NCBI GenBank assembly: GCA_027886795.1
Contig: JAPCJU010000079.1
Span: forward strand, 1-6,050
DNA: 6,050 nucleotides
Source: Nitrososphaerota archaeon
GTDB taxonomy: Archaea > Thermoproteota > Nitrososphaeria > Nitrososphaerales > CADDZS01
Reading direction: 5' to 3'
Positions 5,312-6,050 of this stretch are shown here, in pieces. Within the stretch, counting starts at the first letter, position 1. Every line of letters begins with the position of its first letter. The notes under the pieces are model-generated. The model saw nothing but the letters and a program-made list of their open reading frames with translations. It ran no database searches and was not told the DNA's origin. A program made the position numbers and the translations under genes.

Positions 5312-5405
5312 TGAATTCTCCTTTGATATGGAGCCGGGGCTCTGTACTTTGAATTCACCATTGATCGAAAGCTATTGTGATCTTTGTTTGTCGCAAACAT
5401 TGCGA
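5312..5405. promoter_or_regulatory. Repeat-and-dyad cluster in the divergent spacer
   Basis: TGAATTCTCCTTTGAT (5312-5327) and TGAATTCACCATTGAT (5350-5365) match at 14 of 16 positions and flank the dyad GAGC CGGG GCTC (5331-5342). Downstream, two perfect dyads overlap: TGTTTG TCG CAAACA (5385-5399) and TCGCAA ACA TTGCGA (5391-5405). The cluster lies between the minus-strand winged-helix gene and the plus-strand ORFs from 5433 on, where operators for a divergent regulator would be expected. The rest of the 5225-5521 gap shows no gene larger than the 30-codon ORF at 5433. Confidence 0.5.
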
Positions 5406-5432
5406 TTGCTCAGAATCTGCGAAGACTAGATC

Positions 5433-5525
5433 ATGGCCGTTGATGAGAACGGAAGTTTATCCAAAAAGAAACCAACCTCAGCCTATGTTTTATTACTTGT
5501 CAATGGAAAACGGTCGCCGCCTTGA
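5433..5525 (+). CDS. Possible 30-codon ORF overlapping the next start
   Basis: ATG 5433 opens a 30-residue frame (starting MAVDENGSLSKKK, ending NGKRSPP) that stops at TGA 5523-5525. This TGA overlaps the TTG start at 5522 as TTGA, the layout of coupled archaeal genes. Lysine-rich residues 11-13 are followed by a short hydrophobic run (AYVLLLV). I recognise no family. It could be a small leader peptide, the broken N-terminus of the following protein (frames 0 and +2), or chance. Confidence 0.25.
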   Translation: MAVDENGSLSKKKPTSAYVLLLVNGKRSPP

Positions 5526-5806
5526 GAAAGACACTGAATGAGGCCGAGTACAAAGAAAGGATAAAGCACTGGGACACCAGCAAACTTTCAGACAAAGCGG
5601 CGTCTGACGTCGCTTGGTTGGGTCAATTCCTTGAAGTGATGAAAAAGGTGAAACAGAACGATATCAAGGAAAAGACAAACGACATTGAGAGCATGACTCG
5701 GACTCTCGAGGAACTGGAGCTTATCGAGGAGGAACTCCAGGGAAGAGATCCAAAATACGTTCTTACCGCGGGTGTCTGGAGGGGCAAACTCAAAGATTTC
5801 ACCTAG
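5522..5806 (+). CDS. Small charged helical protein, unknown function
   Basis: This 94-residue frame starts at TTG 5522. No ATG lies before codon 40, and an in-frame TGA at 5444-5446 limits extension upstream, so a TTG start or a frameshift from the small ORF at 5433 is required. No clear ribosome-binding site is present. The protein is almost wholly helical and highly charged. Residues 5-25 (NEAEYKERIKHWDTSKLSDKA) are followed by a long amphipathic helix 29-73 with coiled-coil-like heptads (FLEVMKKVKQND, IESMTRTLEELELIEEELQ), then a short tail YVLTAGVWRGKLKDFT. It has no cysteines, signal peptide or membrane helix. Coding character is suggested by the sustained helical pattern, and its stop overlaps the convergent tag gene by 8 bp. 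I do not recognise a family; a small adaptor or oligomerising protein is only a guess. Confidence 0.5.
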   Translation: MRKTLNEAEYKERIKHWDTSKLSDKAASDVAWLGQFLEVMKKVKQNDIKEKTNDIESMTRTLEELELIEEELQGRDPKYVLTAGVWRGKLKDFT

Positions 5807-6050
5807 CAGCAAATATCTCGCTGTACCTAAAGCACGATTTCTTGTGGTCGTTTACCATTCCGGTCGCCTGCATGAATGAATAACAAATCGTCGACCCCAC
5901 GAATTTGAAACCACGTTTTTTCAAGTCTCGGCTCATGGCATCTGACTCGGGAGACGTAGCCGGAATCTGGCTCACTTTGCTCCATCTATTTTCCTTTGGT
6001 CGACTTTCTGTCATGAAACCCCAGATATAGTCGTCGAAGCTACCGAACTC
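5799..6050 (-). CDS. tag: DNA-3-methyladenine glycosylase I (Tag), C-terminal part
   Basis: The frame enters from the right edge and ends at TGA 5801-5799, so the last 83 residues are visible. SFDDYIWGF (4-12) corresponds to the 'FVDFVWSFV' segment of E. coli Tag. IPATSPESDAMSRDLKKRGFKFVG (29-52) and STICYSFMQATGMVNDH (53-69) are the most conserved blocks of the family. HKKSC (69-73) keeps the His-x3-Cys spacing that provides two of the four zinc ligands of the Tag 'zinc snap' (His175 and Cys179 in E. coli). The other two ligands lie in the missing N-terminus. The enzyme removes 3-methyladenine from alkylated DNA by cutting the glycosidic bond, the first step of base-excision repair. The tail after the zinc site is short (FRYSEIFAAR), as expected. 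Its stop overlaps that of the convergent small gene by 8 bp. Family assignment is very secure. Confidence 0.95.
   Translation of the reverse strand, partial: EFGSFDDYIWGFMTESRPKENRWSKVSQIPATSPESDAMSRDLKKRGFKFVGSTICYSFMQATGMVNDHKKSCFRYSEIFAAR

Noticed and set aside
5209..5400. Minus-strand 63-codon frame overlapping the second winged-helix gene start
   Set aside because: It covers the predicted promoter and repeats of the divergent spacer and shows no recognisable domain.
1..6050. Search for CRISPR arrays, transposases, terminal inverted repeats or defence gene clusters
   Set aside because: No regularly spaced repeats, transposase motifs, nucleases or toxin-antitoxin signatures are visible on either strand.

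Overview
The window looks archaeal, most probably from a Nitrososphaeria (Thaumarchaeota) lineage; this placement is inferred from gene content and not proven. The pointers are a KaiC/RadA-like ATPase, two small ArnR1-type winged-helix proteins, a DUF2299-like protein, an archaeal-type FtsZ, a surface protein built as signal peptide, glycosylation-rich ectodomain, Ser/Thr linker and C-terminal anchor, AT-rich TATA-like elements about 25 nt upstream of short leaders, and heavy use of TTG start codons.

Layout, left to right. Positions 1-604 (+) hold the C-terminal two thirds of a KaiC-like ATPase with a changed Walker A motif. Positions 605-790 are a spacer with two tandem hairpins and a TATA-like promoter. 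Positions 791-1117 (+) encode a winged-helix regulator followed by a clear hairpin terminator. Positions 1118-1601 form a 484-nt gap, unusually rich in secondary structure: a large dyad, a G-rich palindromic block, and two identical operator-like sites beside a possible leaderless 44-codon ORF. Positions 1602-2753 (+) encode a secreted, membrane-anchored beta-propeller-like protein. It converges, with 3 nt between the stop codons, on a DUF2299-like gene at 2757-3287 (-). Upstream of that is ftsZ at 3413-4483 (-), separated by a hairpin/T-tract terminator with a GAAA loop. A gap carrying the ftsZ promoter follows, then a second winged-helix gene (4838-5224, -). The divergent spacer at 5225-5521 carries repeats and overlapping dyads. 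It leads into a small charged helical protein (5522-5806, +), whose 3' end overlaps the tail of a Tag-type 3-methyladenine DNA glycosylase entering from the right edge (5799-6050, -).

The genes do not form one obvious pathway. Most appear to be single-gene transcription units: a signalling ATPase, two transcription regulators, a cell-surface protein, a tubulin-like GTPase and a DNA-repair enzyme. The least explained parts are the intergenic regions at 1118-1601 and 5225-5521, and the widespread non-ATG starts. I saw no mobile element, CRISPR array, tRNA or rRNA, and nothing that amounts to a demonstrable new multi-gene system.
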